Below are positions 32,459-42,045 of a stretch of DNA of 64,000 nt, piece by piece. The stretch covers positions 1 to 64,000 of the forward strand of contig CAVQBJ010000001.1 of NCBI GenBank assembly GCA_963710725.1, read 5' to 3'. This stretch comes from CAVQBJ01 sp963710725. Lineage in GTDB: Bacteria > Actinomycetota > Thermoleophilia > Solirubrobacterales > Solirubrobacteraceae. A program made the translations under genes and the position numbers. Numbering within the stretch: position 1 is the stretch's first letter; each line of letters begins with the position of its first letter. Under the pieces are notes generated by a model. The model saw only the letters and a program-made list of their open reading frames with translations, was not told where the DNA came from and made no database searches.

Positions 32459-32498
32459 GTGAATCTCGGTTCACTGAGCGTAGCGAATCCGGATTCAC
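32459..32498. promoter_or_regulatory. Paired palindromes upstream of the acyl-CoA dehydrogenase operon
   Basis: GTGAATCTCGGTTCAC (32459-32474) is an inverted repeat with GTGAA/TTCAC arms. GAATCCGGATTC (32485-32496), followed by AC, is a perfect palindrome that repeats the GTGAATC half-site. The pair lies 33-72 bases before the ATG at 32426, over the expected promoter. Tandem GTGAATC-type sites fit a TetR dimer, either the operon's own TetR (29252-29863) or the neighbouring one (32541-33137). Confidence 0.6.
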
Positions 32499-32540
32499 AA
32501 TGGAAGCGCGCGCTGTCCCCGGCCGGCGGCCCCGAGTGCT

Positions 32541-33137
32541 TCAGCCGCCGAGGCCCGCGACCAGCTGCTGGGAGCACACGCGCAGCGGCCGCGTCGAGCG
32601 CGCGGCGCGCGCGAGGACCAGCGCACCCTCGATCGCGCTCAGCACGAACAGCGCCTCCTCGGCGGCGGTCGCCGGCTCGCGGCCGTCGGCCTGGAGGCGG
32701 ATGCGCAGGAGCTCGACCCAGCGCGCGTAGGCGCCTTGGGCGGCGTCGCGCAGCCGCGGCGAGGTCGCCGCCTGCTCGAGCGCGGTGGTGGCGATCGGAC
32801 ACCCGAGCTGGTACTCGCTCGACTGCAGGCGCGCAGCGAAGTGCGCGATCACGGCTCGGATGGCGCTCGCCGCGTCGGCAGCGCCGAGGAGGACCGCATC
32901 GATGGCCTCGGCCTGCTCGGCGCCGGAGCGTGCGAGTGCCTCGGCCCCGAGCTGCTCCTTGCCTCCCGGGAAGTGGAAGTACAACGAGCCCTTCGGAGCG
33001 CCCGCGCGGGCGGTGATCTCGCTCAATCCGGTCGCGGCGTAGCCCCCACGCTGCAAGAGATCCGCGGTGGCGGCGAGCAGGCGGTCGCGGGTGCTCGGCC
33101 GCCCCGGGCGGGCCGGCGAGGGCTGCTGGTCGCGCAT
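32541..33137 (-). CDS. TetR-family regulator (LmrA/YxaF-like)
   Basis: 198 residues from the ATG at 33137; a GTG three codons earlier is possible. The DNA-binding domain has AATADLLQRGGYAATGLSEI, TARAGAPKGSLYFHFPGGKE. The C-terminal part with the LGCPIATTALEQA motif is that of the LmrA/YxaF group, often found near multidrug efflux or oxidoreductase genes. It stands between the acyl-CoA dehydrogenase operon and the divergent giant protein gene. The GACCGGTC palindrome at 33153-33160, immediately upstream of its start, is its probable own operator. Confidence 0.9.
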   Translation of the reverse strand: MRDQQPSPARPGRPSTRDRLLAATADLLQRGGYAATGLSEITARAGAPKGSLYFHFPGGKEQLGAEALARSGAEQAEAIDAVLLGAADAASAIRAVIAHFAARLQSSEYQLGCPIATTALEQAATSPRLRDAAQGAYARWVELLRIRLQADGREPATAAEEALFVLSAIEGALVLARAARSTRPLRVCSQQLVAGLGG

Positions 33138-33147
33138 CGGGATCACT

Positions 33148-33165
33148 ATACCGACCGGTCTACTA
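33148..33165. promoter_or_regulatory. GACCGGTC-centred operator candidate
   Basis: The palindrome GACCGGTC (33153-33160) with flanking TATACC and TACTAT lies 16-23 bases upstream of the TetR start. TAxACCGACCGGTCTA-like sites are typical of LmrA/YxaF-type regulators, so autoregulation is likely. Confidence 0.5.
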
Positions 33166-33169
33166 TCGA

Positions 33170-33453
33170 TCTCAGCGCGTGCGCCGTCGGGGCCGATGCC
33201 GCTGGCTCGCCCCCGAGGGGCCCTTGAGCGCGCGGCGCAAGCGCTCGTACCAGCGTCCAGCGACGGCCCGGCGCGACGGCCCGTCGCTCAACGAAGGGTT
33301 CAGCAAAAAAAGTCGCGGGCGTATGGAACCTTGTGGTACGGTGCCGCCGCGTAGCAAACGGTCGCGTTTATCAGGAGAGCTGCTAGCTGGGCCGTTGCCG
33401 CGCAGGGTCAATGGGTTGGAAGGACTAGGGACGTCAATCGGAGGGAGTGGCGG
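33170..33453 (+). promoter_or_regulatory. Leader region of the second giant TIG protein
   Basis: No gene is supported here. A hairpin AGCGACGG/CCGTCGCT (33259-33266 and 33281-33288, 14-nt loop) is followed by a run of seven A at 33306-33312 and an AT-richer segment with GTTTATCAGGAGAG around 33365-33380. GGAGGGAG about ten bases before the ATG at 33454 is the ribosome binding site. A GCCGAT word at 33193 is preceded by TCAG at the wrong spacing for the sigma-28 sites of this genome. The region has no sequence similarity I can see to the leader of the paralogue at 17764. Confidence 0.4.
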
Positions 33454-36400
33454 ATGTTGACTAGAGGGCCGCTGCGGCTTGCCGCAGCCATCGTTGGGGT
33501 TGCCCTGCTCGCGATCGTGGCGGTATTCGCCACCGAGCACCGCGCGACCGGCGCTGCCCGATCGGGCAAGACGGCGGCTTTGCACGCGACGCTGCAGAGC
33601 AGGTTGCGCGTTCCGCCGGTCAGCGCCGCGAGCTCGCGCACGGCGAGCTCGCTCACCCCGCCCGAGCGTCTCGCGGTCTCGCGCGGGCTCGGCGCCGATG
33701 AACCGGCCTACTGGGTCAGATCCGCACACGGGGCCACGACCGCGCGTAACGGCGGCCAGCACCTGACCGCCCGCTTCACGGCGCCCGGCGTGCAACTGAG
33801 CGTCTCCGGCGACACCGTCGGACTGTCGCTCGCCGCCTTCGGCCCCCTCAACGCCACGGCGCCGGTCGGCGCGGCGCACATGCGCGTCGCCCGCAACCGC
33901 GTCACCTACGCCTACGGCGACGTGAGCCAGTGGTGGTCCAACGGTCCGCTCGGGTTCGAGCAGGAGCTCAGCGTCGCGCACGCGCCGACCGCGGGGAGCG
34001 GTCCGCTGACGTTCGCCTTCGACGTCTCGGGCTCGCTGCACCCGGTGCTTTCCGGCGGGTCCGTGGCCTTCGTGAACGCGGCCGGTCGTGTCGTGCTGCG
34101 CTACACCGACCTGAGTGCCACCGATGCGCGCGACCGCACCCTGCCGAGCTCGTTCAGCGTGCACGGCGACAGGCTCTCCCTCAACGTCGACGCGCGCGGC
34201 GCGCAGTATCCGATCATCGTCGATCCGCTCGTCCAGGTGAGCGAGCTGACCGCCTCCGACGGCGCCGCGAGCGACAGCTTCGGCCAAGCGGGCGGCGTGG
34301 CGGCCAGCGGCTCGACGATCGCCATCGGCGCGAACGGCGCGACGGTCGGCGGGCAGGACACCGCGGGCGCGGTGTACGTGTTCACCGAGCCCGCCGCCGG
34401 CTGGGCCGCCGCTTCCACGCAGACGGCGAAGCTCACCGCGTCCGACGCGGTCTCCGGCGACGCGCTCGGATCGGCGGTCGCGATCACGAACGACGGCACG
34501 ACCATCGCCGCCGGCGCTCCCGACGCGAGCATCGGCACGACCGCGGCCGGCGAGTCGGCCGGCAAGGTCTACATCTTCACTGAGCCCACGGGTGGCTGGG
34601 CGAGCGAGACGCAGACGGCCGAGCTCACGCAGGCCAAGCTCTACGAGTTCTCGGTCCTCGGTTCGGCGCTCGCCTTCTCCGGCACGACGCTGTTCGCCGG
34701 CGCTCCGACCGCGAACAGCTTCGCGGGGGAGGTCGACATCTTCAACAAGCCGTCCGGCGGCTGGGTCAACGGGACCGCCAACGGAACGCTCACCACGAGC
34801 GCGGGCGGACTGACCGGTGTCGGTAACGCCGTCGCGGCGTCGGGCAACACGGTTGTCGTCGGCGCCGCGCTGGGCGGAACCGGCGCGGGTAACTCCTATG
34901 TGTTCGTGGAGCCCTCGAGCGGCTGGGCCAGCGAGACGCAGACCGCGACGCTGACGCCGACGGACGAGGGGAGCAGCGATGCCTTCGGCACCAGTGTCGC
35001 CATCTCCGGCACCACGGTGGTCGTTGGCGCCCCCGGCCATGGCACGGGCGGCACCGCGTACGTGTACACGCAGCCGAGCGGCGGCTGGACCGGCACGCCG
35101 ACCCAGACCGCGGAGCTGACGGCGTCCGACGCCGTGTCCGGCGACAACCTCGGCACGTCGGTGGCCACGAACGGCACCAGCGTCTTCGCTGGGGCACCCG
35201 ATGCCTCGATCGGCGCGAACACCGGCCAGGGCGCGGTCTACGAGTTCGACGAGCCGGCGGGCGGCTGGGTGAACGCGACCCAGTCGGCGAAGGTCACCGC
35301 CACCACCGACGCGGGCGGTGACGGCTTCGGAACCTCCCTGGCCGTGAACGGCACGACGCTCGTCGTCGGTGCCAGTGCGGCGCAGATCGGCGCAAACCTG
35401 GCTCAGGGCGCGGCGTACATCTACGCGCAGCCGCCGACGGTCACGGCCGTCAGCCCGGTGAAGGGCACCACGGCCGGCGGGACTTCGGTGACGATCACGG
35501 GCACCAACTTCGCCTCGGGCGACGCGGTCAAGTTCGGGTCGACGGCGGCCTCGAGCGTGACGGTCAACTCAGGCGTTTCGATTACCGCGGTCGCGCCGGC
35601 CGCGTCTGCCGGCACGGTCGACGTGACGGTCACCGGCGGCGGCCTCACCTCGGCGACGAGCAGCGCCGACCAGTACACCTACGTGCCGGCCCCGGCGGTG
35701 ACGGCGATCAGCCCGGCCAGCGGTCCGACGGCCGGTGGCACCGCCGTGACGATCACGGGCAGCAACTTCGCCTCGGGCGACACGGTCAAGTTCGGGTCGA
35801 CGGCGGCCACGGGCGTGACCGTCGTCTCGGCGACCTCGATCACGGCCACGGCCCCGGCCGGGACGGCCGGGACGGTGGACGTCACGGTGACCGACCCGAC
35901 GGCGGGTGCGTCGCCGACGAGTGCGGCTGACAAGTACACCTACGTGGCGCCTCCGACGGTGACCGCGATCAGCCCGACGAGCGGTCCGACGGCCGGTGGC
36001 ACGTCGGTGACGATCACCGGCACCGCCTTCACCGCGGCCTCCACGGTCAAGTTCGGGTCGACGGCGGCCTCGAGCGTGACCTTCACCTCGGCGACGTCGA
36101 TCACGGCGGTCGCGCCGGCCGAGTCGGCGGCCACCGTCGATGTGACGGTGAGCACCGTCGGTGGGACGTCGGCGACCGGGAGCGCGGACAAGTACACCTA
36201 CGTGGCGCCTCCGACGGTCACCGCCGTCAGTCCGACGAGCGGTCCGACGGCCGGTGGCACGTCGGTGACCATCACCGGCACCGGCTTCGCCTCCGGTGAG
36301 ACGGTCAAGTTCGGGTCGACGGCGGCCTCGAGCGTGACCTTCACCTCGGCGACCTCGATCACCGCGACGGCCCCGGCCGGGTCGGCGGGCACCGTCGACG

Positions 36401-39400
36401 TGACGGTCACGAACGGCGGTGGCGCCTCGGCGACGAGCAGTGCCGACCAGTACACCTATGTGCCGGCTCCGACGGTGACGGCGGTCAGCCCGACCAGCGG
36501 TCCGACGGCCGGTGGCACGTCGGTGACGATCACCGGCACCAACTTCACCTCGGGTTCGACGGTGAAGTTCGGCTCGACGGCCGCGACCGGCGTGACGGTC
36601 AACTCCGCCACGTCGATCACGGTCACGGCTCCGGCGGAGTCGGCGGCCACCGTCAACGTGACGGTCACGACCGCCGGTGGCACGTCGGCCACGAGCAGCG
36701 CCGACGACTACACCTACGTCGCTCCGCCGACGGTCACCGCGGTCAGCCCCACGAGTGGGACCACGGCCGGTGGGACGTCGGTGACGATCACCGGCACCGG
36801 GTTCGTCTCGGGTAACACGGTCAAGTTCGGCAGCGTCGCCGCGACGAGCGTGACCGTGAGCTCGGCCACCTCGATCACGGCGGTCTCGCCCGTCGAGGCT
36901 GCCGGCACGGTCAACGTGACGGTGACGGGCGTCGGCGGCACGTCGGCCACGAGCAGCGCCGACGACTACACCTACGTCGCGCCGACGGTCACGGCGGTCA
37001 GCCCGACGAGCGGTCCGACGGCGGGCGGGACGTCGGTGACGATCACCGGCACCTCGTACGCGTCCGGTGACACGGTCAGCTTCGGCAGCGTCGCCGCGAC
37101 GAGCGTGACCGTGAACTCGGCCACCTCGATCACGGCGGTCGCCCCGGCGGAGTCGGCGGGTACGGTCAACGTGACCGTCGCCAACGCCGGCGCCGGCTCG
37201 GCGACGAGCAGCGCCGACGACTACACCTACGTCGCTCCGCCGATCGTCACGGCGGTCAGCCCCACGAGCGGATCGACGGCCGGTGGGACGTCGGTGACGA
37301 TCACCGGTACCGGGTTCGCCTCGGGCAACACGGTCAAGTTCGGGTCCACCGCGGCCACGAGCGTGACGGTCAACTCGGCGACGTCGATCACGGCGGTCTC
37401 GCCGGTCGAGGGCGCCGCCGCCGTGGACATCACGGTCACCGGCGTCGGTGGCACGTCGGCGACGAGCAGCGCCGACCAGTTCACCTACCTCGCGCCGACG
37501 GTGACGGCGGTCAGCCCGGCCGTCGGCCCGACGGCCGGTGGGACGTCGGTGACGATCACCGGTACCGGGTTCGCCTCCGGTGACACGGTCAAGTTCGGGT
37601 CGACGGCGGCCTCGAGCGTGACGGTGAACTCGGCGACCTCGATCAGCGCGAAGTCCCCGGCCGGCTCGGCCGGCACGGTGGACATCACGGTGGGTAACGC
37701 CGGCGCCACCTCGGCGACGAGCAGCGCGGATCAGTTCGCCTACGTGCCGGCGCCGACGGTCACGGCGGTCAGCCCGTCCAGCGGGCCGACGGCCGGTGGG
37801 ACGACGGTGACGATCACCGGCACCAACTTCTCATCTGGCAGCGTGGTCAGCTTCGGCTCCACGACGGCCTCCAGCGTGACGGTCAACTCAGGCGTTTCGA
37901 TCACGGCGGTGGCGCCGGCCGAGTCCGCCGCCACCGTCAACGTGACGGTGACGACGGCCGGCGGCTCCTCGGCCACGAGCAGCGCTGACGACTACACCTA
38001 CGTGCCGCCGCCCACGGTGACGGTGGTCAGCCCGACCAGCGGCCCGACCGCGGGTGGCACGTCGGTGACGATCACCGGCACCGGCTTCGTGTCCGGCAAC
38101 ACGGTCAGCTTCGGCTCGACGGCGGCCTCGAGCGTGACCGTCAACTCGGCGACGTCGATCACGGCGGTCGCGCCGGCCGAGTCGGCCGGGACGGTCAACG
38201 TGACGGTGACCGGAGCCGGAGGGACCTCGGCCACGAGCAGCGCCGACCAGTACACCTACGTGCCGGCGCCGACGGTCACGGGCGTCAGCCCGACTGCCGG
38301 CCCGACGGCCGGTGGGACGTCGGTGACGATCACGGGTACCGGGTTCGCCTCGGGGAACACGGTCAAGTTCGGTTCGACGGCGGCCTCGAGCGTGACCTTC
38401 AACTCGGCGACGTCGATCACGGCGGTCGCGCCGGCCGAGTCGGCTGGCACGGTGGACATCACGGTCACCGGCGTCGGTGGTACCTCGGCCACGAGCAGCG
38501 CCGACCAGTACACCTTCGTCGCTCCGCCGACGGTCACGGCGGTCAGCCCGACCCAGGGCACGAGCGCCGGTGGGACGTCGGTGACGATCACGGGTACCGG
38601 GTTCGCCTCGGGGAACACGGTCAAGTTCGGTTCCACGGCGGCCTCGAGCGTGACCTTCAACTCGGCGACGTCGATCACGGCGGTCGCGCCGGCCGAGTCG
38701 GCTGGCACGGTGGACATCACGGTCACCGGCGTCGGTGGTGCCTCGGCCACGAGCAGCGCCGACCAGTACACGTTCGTCGCTCCGCCGACGGTCACAGCGG
38801 TCAGCCCGAACAGCGGGCCGCTCGCCGGTAACACGTCCGTGACGATCACCGGCACGAACTTCGTGTCGGGCGCCACCGTCAGCTTCGGCTCGACGGCGGC
38901 CTCGAGCGTGACGGTCCACTCGGCGACCTCGATCACGGCGGTCGCGCCGGCCGGCACAGGCACCGTGAACGTCACGGTGACGAACCTGGCGGGCACCTCG
39001 GCCACGAGCAGCGCCGATCAGTTCTCCTACACGACCGCGCCCACGGTCGCGGCGGTCAGCCCGTCCGCGGGTCCGACGGCCGGCGGCACTTCGGTGACGA
39101 TCACCGGCAGCGGGTTCGCCTCGGGCGACACGGTCAAGTTCGGGTCGACCGCGGCGTCGAGCGTGACGGTCAACTCGGCCACCTCGATCACGGCGGTCGC
39201 GCCGGCCGGGTCGGCCGGCACAGTCGACATCACGGTGACCAACACCGGCGGCACGTCCTCGACGAGCGCGGCCGATCAATACACCTACGAGGCGGTGCCG
39301 ACGGTCACGGCGGTCAGCCCGACCAGCGGCTCGACCGCGGGCGGCACGTCGGTGACCATCACCGGCACCGGCTTCGCTTCAGGAGCCACCGTCAGCTTCG

Positions 39401-41880
39401 GCAGCGTCGCCGCGACGAGCGTGACGGTCAACTCAGGCGTTTCGATCACGGCGGTCGCGCCGGCCGCGTCGGCGGGTACCGTCAACGTGACGGTGACCAC
39501 GGCGGGTGGCTCTTCGGCAACGAGCAGCGCCGACGACTACACGTACGTCGCGCCTCCGACGGTGACGGCGGTCAGCCCGAGCGCGGGCACGACGGCCGGT
39601 GGCACGTCGGTGACGGTGACGGGTACCGGGTTCGCCTCGGGTGACACGGTCAAGTTCGGGTCGACGGCGGCCGCGAGCGTGACGGTCAACTCAGGCGTTT
39701 CGATCACCGCGGTATCGCCGGCCGGCTCGGGTACCGTCGACGTGACGGTGACCAACGGCGGCGGCACCTCGGCCACGAGCAGCGCCGACCAGTACACGTT
39801 CGTCGCGCCCCCGACCGTCTCGGCGGTCAGCCCGACCAGCGGTACGACGGCGGGCGGCACGTCGGTGACGATCACCGGTACCGGGTTCGCCTCGGGTGAC
39901 ACGGTCAAGTTCGGGGCCACCGCGGCCTCGAGCGTGACGGTCAACTCAGGCGTCTCGATCACGGCGGTCGCGCCGGCCGAGGCAGCGGGCACGGTCGACG
40001 TGACCGTGGCCAACGCCGGCGGCTCGTCGGCGACGAGCAGCGCCGACAAGTACACCTACATCGCGCCCACGACCGTCACCGCGGTCAGCCCGAACAGCGG
40101 TCCGCTGGCCGGTGGCACATCGGTCACGATCACGGGTACCGGGTTCGCCTCGGGTGACACCGTCAGCTTCGGGTCCACGGCGGCCTCGAGCGTGACGGTC
40201 AACTCAGGCGTTTCGATCACGGCGGTCGCGCCGGCCGAGTCGGCGGGCACCGTCGATGTGACGGTGACCAACTCGATCGGCACGTCGGCCACGAGCAGCG
40301 CCGACCAGTACACCTACACGACGGCTCCGACGGTTGCAGCGGTCAGCCCGACCAGCGGCCCGACGGCGGGTGGCACGTCGGTGACGATCACCGGTAGTGG
40401 GTTCGCCTCGGGTGACGCGGTCAAGTTCGGGTCGACGGCGGCGTCGAGCGTGACGGTGAACTCGGCGACGTCGATCACGGCGGTCGCGCCGGCCGGGTCG
40501 GCGGGGACCGTCGACATCACGGTGAGCAACGCCGGCGGCACGTCGGCTGCGAGCAGCGCCGATCAGTACACCTACGTCGCGCCTCCGACGGTCTCGGCGG
40601 TCAGCCCGGCGAGCGGTCCGACGGCCGGCGGCACGTCGGTGACGATCACCGGAAGTGGGTTCGCGTCGGGTGACACGGTCAAGTTCGGGTCGACAGCGGC
40701 CTCGGGCGTGACGGCCAGCTCGGCGACGTCGATCACGGCGACGGCTCCGGCGGAGTCCGCGGGCACCGTCGACGTGACCGTCACCGGCCCGGTCGCGGGG
40801 ACGTCGGCCACGAGCAGCGCCGACCACTACACCTACGTCGCTGCGCCGACGGTCACGGCGGTCAGCCCCTCCAGCGGTACGACGGCGGGTGGCACGTCAG
40901 TGACCATCACCGGTACCGGGTTCGCCTCGGGCGCCAGCGTGAGCTTCGGCTCGACGCCGGCCACGAGCGTGGTGGTCAACTCGGCGACGTCGATCACGGC
41001 CGTCTCACCCGCCGAGTCGGCCGGCACCGTCGACGTGACGGTGACGGGCGTCGGTGGCACGTCGGCCACGAGCGGCGCCGATCAGTACACGTACTCGACC
41101 GCCCCGACGGTCACCGCGATCAGCCCGACGAACGGTCCTGCCGCCGGTGGGACGTCGGTGACGGTCACCGGCACCGGGTTCGCGTCCGGCGACACGGTCA
41201 AGTTCGGGTCGACGGCGGCCTCGGGCGTGACGGTGAACTCGGCGACGTCGATCACGGTGGTCTCGCCGGCCGGCTCGGGCACCGTCGACGTGACGGTGAC
41301 GAGCTCGGGTGGCACCTCGGCCACCAGCAGCGCCGATCAGTTCACCTACATCGCGCCTCCGGCGGTCACGGCCATCAGCCCGAGCACCGGGGTGACGACC
41401 GGCGGCACGTCGGTGACGATCACCGGCAGCGGGTTCGCGGCGGGTGACACGGTCGAGTTCGGCTCGACGGCGGCCACGAGCGTGGTGGTCAACTCGGCGA
41501 CGTCGATCACCGCGGTGTCGCCGGCCGTGACGGCGACGGGCACGGTGGACGTGACGGTGACCGGCGCGAACGGAACCTCGGCGACCAGCAGCGCCGACCA
41601 GTTCACGTACGCACCGACGAACACCCCGACGGTGACGGGCGTCCTGCCCTCGGCCGGCAACGTGTTCAGCATCGTCATCATCCAGGGCAAGAACCTCACC
41701 AACGTGCAGGACGTCTACTTCGGCGGCCCGTCGCATTGGGCGTTCTTCCTCTCGGCCTCGAGCACGGAGGTGCTCGCGCTGGCGCCGCCCGAGTTCCCGA
41801 GCACGGTGGACGTCCAGGTCAAGACGCGGATCGGGATCAGCGCGACGTCGAGTAAGGACAAGTTCACGTTTCGTAACTAG
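33454..41880 (+). CDS. Giant exported propeller-TIG protein with 24-unit TIG array
   Basis: 2808 residues. The N-terminal hydrophobic segment (residues 6-26), the shared module (residues about 65-255: PERLAVSRGLG, WWSNGPLGFEQEL) and the FG-GAP-like propeller (about 260-655) align throughout with the 17764 protein. From residue about 659 there are 24 TIG/IPT domains of 84-87 residues with the pattern PTVTAVSPxSGPTAGGTSVT, GTGFASGDTVKFGSTAA, then ITAVAPAxSAGTVDVTVT. The C-terminal domain (about 2725-2808) is the same special type as in the paralogue (NLTNVQDVYFGG). There is no Thr/Pro linker, no Ig-like domains and no LPXTG motif. A start RBS is present. I infer a very long, stalk-like surface or secreted protein; ligand and anchoring are unknown. 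Confidence 0.88.
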   Translation: MLTRGPLRLAAAIVGVALLAIVAVFATEHRATGAARSGKTAALHATLQSRLRVPPVSAASSRTASSLTPPERLAVSRGLGADEPAYWVRSAHGATTARNGGQHLTARFTAPGVQLSVSGDTVGLSLAAFGPLNATAPVGAAHMRVARNRVTYAYGDVSQWWSNGPLGFEQELSVAHAPTAGSGPLTFAFDVSGSLHPVLSGGSVAFVNAAGRVVLRYTDLSATDARDRTLPSSFSVHGDRLSLNVDARGAQYPIIVDPLVQVSELTASDGAASDSFGQAGGVAASGSTIAIGANGATVGGQDTAGAVYVFTEPAAGWAAASTQTAKLTASDAVSGDALGSAVAITNDGTTIAAGAPDASIGTTAAGESAGKVYIFTEPTGGWASETQTAELTQAKLYEFSVLGSALAFSGTTLFAGAPTANSFAGEVDIFNKPSGGWVNGTANGTLTTSAGGLTGVGNAVAASGNTVVVGAALGGTGAGNSYVFVEPSSGWASETQTATLTPTDEGSSDAFGTSVAISGTTVVVGAPGHGTGGTAYVYTQPSGGWTGTPTQTAELTASDAVSGDNLGTSVATNGTSVFAGAPDASIGANTGQGAVYEFDEPAGGWVNATQSAKVTATTDAGGDGFGTSLAVNGTTLVVGASAAQIGANLAQGAAYIYAQPPTVTAVSPVKGTTAGGTSVTITGTNFASGDAVKFGSTAASSVTVNSGVSITAVAPAASAGTVDVTVTGGGLTSATSSADQYTYVPAPAVTAISPASGPTAGGTAVTITGSNFASGDTVKFGSTAATGVTVVSATSITATAPAGTAGTVDVTVTDPTAGASPTSAADKYTYVAPPTVTAISPTSGPTAGGTSVTITGTAFTAASTVKFGSTAASSVTFTSATSITAVAPAESAATVDVTVSTVGGTSATGSADKYTYVAPPTVTAVSPTSGPTAGGTSVTITGTGFASGETVKFGSTAASSVTFTSATSITATAPAGSAGTVDVTVTNGGGASATSSADQYTYVPAPTVTAVSPTSGPTAGGTSVTITGTNFTSGSTVKFGSTAATGVTVNSATSITVTAPAESAATVNVTVTTAGGTSATSSADDYTYVAPPTVTAVSPTSGTTAGGTSVTITGTGFVSGNTVKFGSVAATSVTVSSATSITAVSPVEAAGTVNVTVTGVGGTSATSSADDYTYVAPTVTAVSPTSGPTAGGTSVTITGTSYASGDTVSFGSVAATSVTVNSATSITAVAPAESAGTVNVTVANAGAGSATSSADDYTYVAPPIVTAVSPTSGSTAGGTSVTITGTGFASGNTVKFGSTAATSVTVNSATSITAVSPVEGAAAVDITVTGVGGTSATSSADQFTYLAPTVTAVSPAVGPTAGGTSVTITGTGFASGDTVKFGSTAASSVTVNSATSISAKSPAGSAGTVDITVGNAGATSATSSADQFAYVPAPTVTAVSPSSGPTAGGTTVTITGTNFSSGSVVSFGSTTASSVTVNSGVSITAVAPAESAATVNVTVTTAGGSSATSSADDYTYVPPPTVTVVSPTSGPTAGGTSVTITGTGFVSGNTVSFGSTAASSVTVNSATSITAVAPAESAGTVNVTVTGAGGTSATSSADQYTYVPAPTVTGVSPTAGPTAGGTSVTITGTGFASGNTVKFGSTAASSVTFNSATSITAVAPAESAGTVDITVTGVGGTSATSSADQYTFVAPPTVTAVSPTQGTSAGGTSVTITGTGFASGNTVKFGSTAASSVTFNSATSITAVAPAESAGTVDITVTGVGGASATSSADQYTFVAPPTVTAVSPNSGPLAGNTSVTITGTNFVSGATVSFGSTAASSVTVHSATSITAVAPAGTGTVNVTVTNLAGTSATSSADQFSYTTAPTVAAVSPSAGPTAGGTSVTITGSGFASGDTVKFGSTAASSVTVNSATSITAVAPAGSAGTVDITVTNTGGTSSTSAADQYTYEAVPTVTAVSPTSGSTAGGTSVTITGTGFASGATVSFGSVAATSVTVNSGVSITAVAPAASAGTVNVTVTTAGGSSATSSADDYTYVAPPTVTAVSPSAGTTAGGTSVTVTGTGFASGDTVKFGSTAAASVTVNSGVSITAVSPAGSGTVDVTVTNGGGTSATSSADQYTFVAPPTVSAVSPTSGTTAGGTSVTITGTGFASGDTVKFGATAASSVTVNSGVSITAVAPAEAAGTVDVTVANAGGSSATSSADKYTYIAPTTVTAVSPNSGPLAGGTSVTITGTGFASGDTVSFGSTAASSVTVNSGVSITAVAPAESAGTVDVTVTNSIGTSATSSADQYTYTTAPTVAAVSPTSGPTAGGTSVTITGSGFASGDAVKFGSTAASSVTVNSATSITAVAPAGSAGTVDITVSNAGGTSAASSADQYTYVAPPTVSAVSPASGPTAGGTSVTITGSGFASGDTVKFGSTAASGVTASSATSITATAPAESAGTVDVTVTGPVAGTSATSSADHYTYVAAPTVTAVSPSSGTTAGGTSVTITGTGFASGASVSFGSTPATSVVVNSATSITAVSPAESAGTVDVTVTGVGGTSATSGADQYTYSTAPTVTAISPTNGPAAGGTSVTVTGTGFASGDTVKFGSTAASGVTVNSATSITVVSPAGSGTVDVTVTSSGGTSATSSADQFTYIAPPAVTAISPSTGVTTGGTSVTITGSGFAAGDTVEFGSTAATSVVVNSATSITAVSPAVTATGTVDVTVTGANGTSATSSADQFTYAPTNTPTVTGVLPSAGNVFSIVIIQGKNLTNVQDVYFGGPSHWAFFLSASSTEVLALAPPEFPSTVDVQVKTRIGISATSSKDKFTFRN
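35430..41612 (+). repeat. Array of 24 TIG-encoding repeats of about 258 bp
   Basis: Each unit begins with a P-x-V-T/S-A-V/I-S-P codon block and ends with a TSATSSADxYTYV block; unit length is about 250-260 bases. The unit order is a mosaic: GTCAACTCAGGCGTTTCGAT (or a one-base variant) occurs at 35563, 37882, 39427, 39685, 39940 and 40198, encoding NSGVSI in units 1, 10, 16, 17, 18 and 19, while most other units have NSATSI in the same place. This points to repeated unit exchange within the array. Confidence 0.85.
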
Positions 41881-42045
41881 GCGGTTCAGGTAGCCGTTCC
41901 GCCGGAGGGGGCGGATAGGCCGGTGGGGCGGGGGGGCGCACGGAACGCGCTCTCCCACTCACCGCGAACGCCCCCGGATCGCGCTCTACACTGCGTGGCC
42001 GGGGGCACTCGCGTTCGCCGCCGGGCTGGATGTGAGGGACTGCGG

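Noticed and set aside
30778..32802. Upstream extension of the enoyl-CoA hydratase frame
   Set aside because: The frame stays open only because it is a shifted reading of the acyl-CoA dehydrogenase gene. The true start is the ATG at 30777 in the ATGA overlap.
33172..33199. Sigma-28-like site before the second giant protein
   Set aside because: TCAG and GCCGAT occur, but the spacer is 12 instead of 11 bases and the last position of the -10 box is wrong; all six accepted sites have 11.
35430..41612. CRISPR array
   Set aside because: The regular repeats are about 258 bases long, in frame and encode TIG domains; there are no short repeats with unique spacers and no cas genes.
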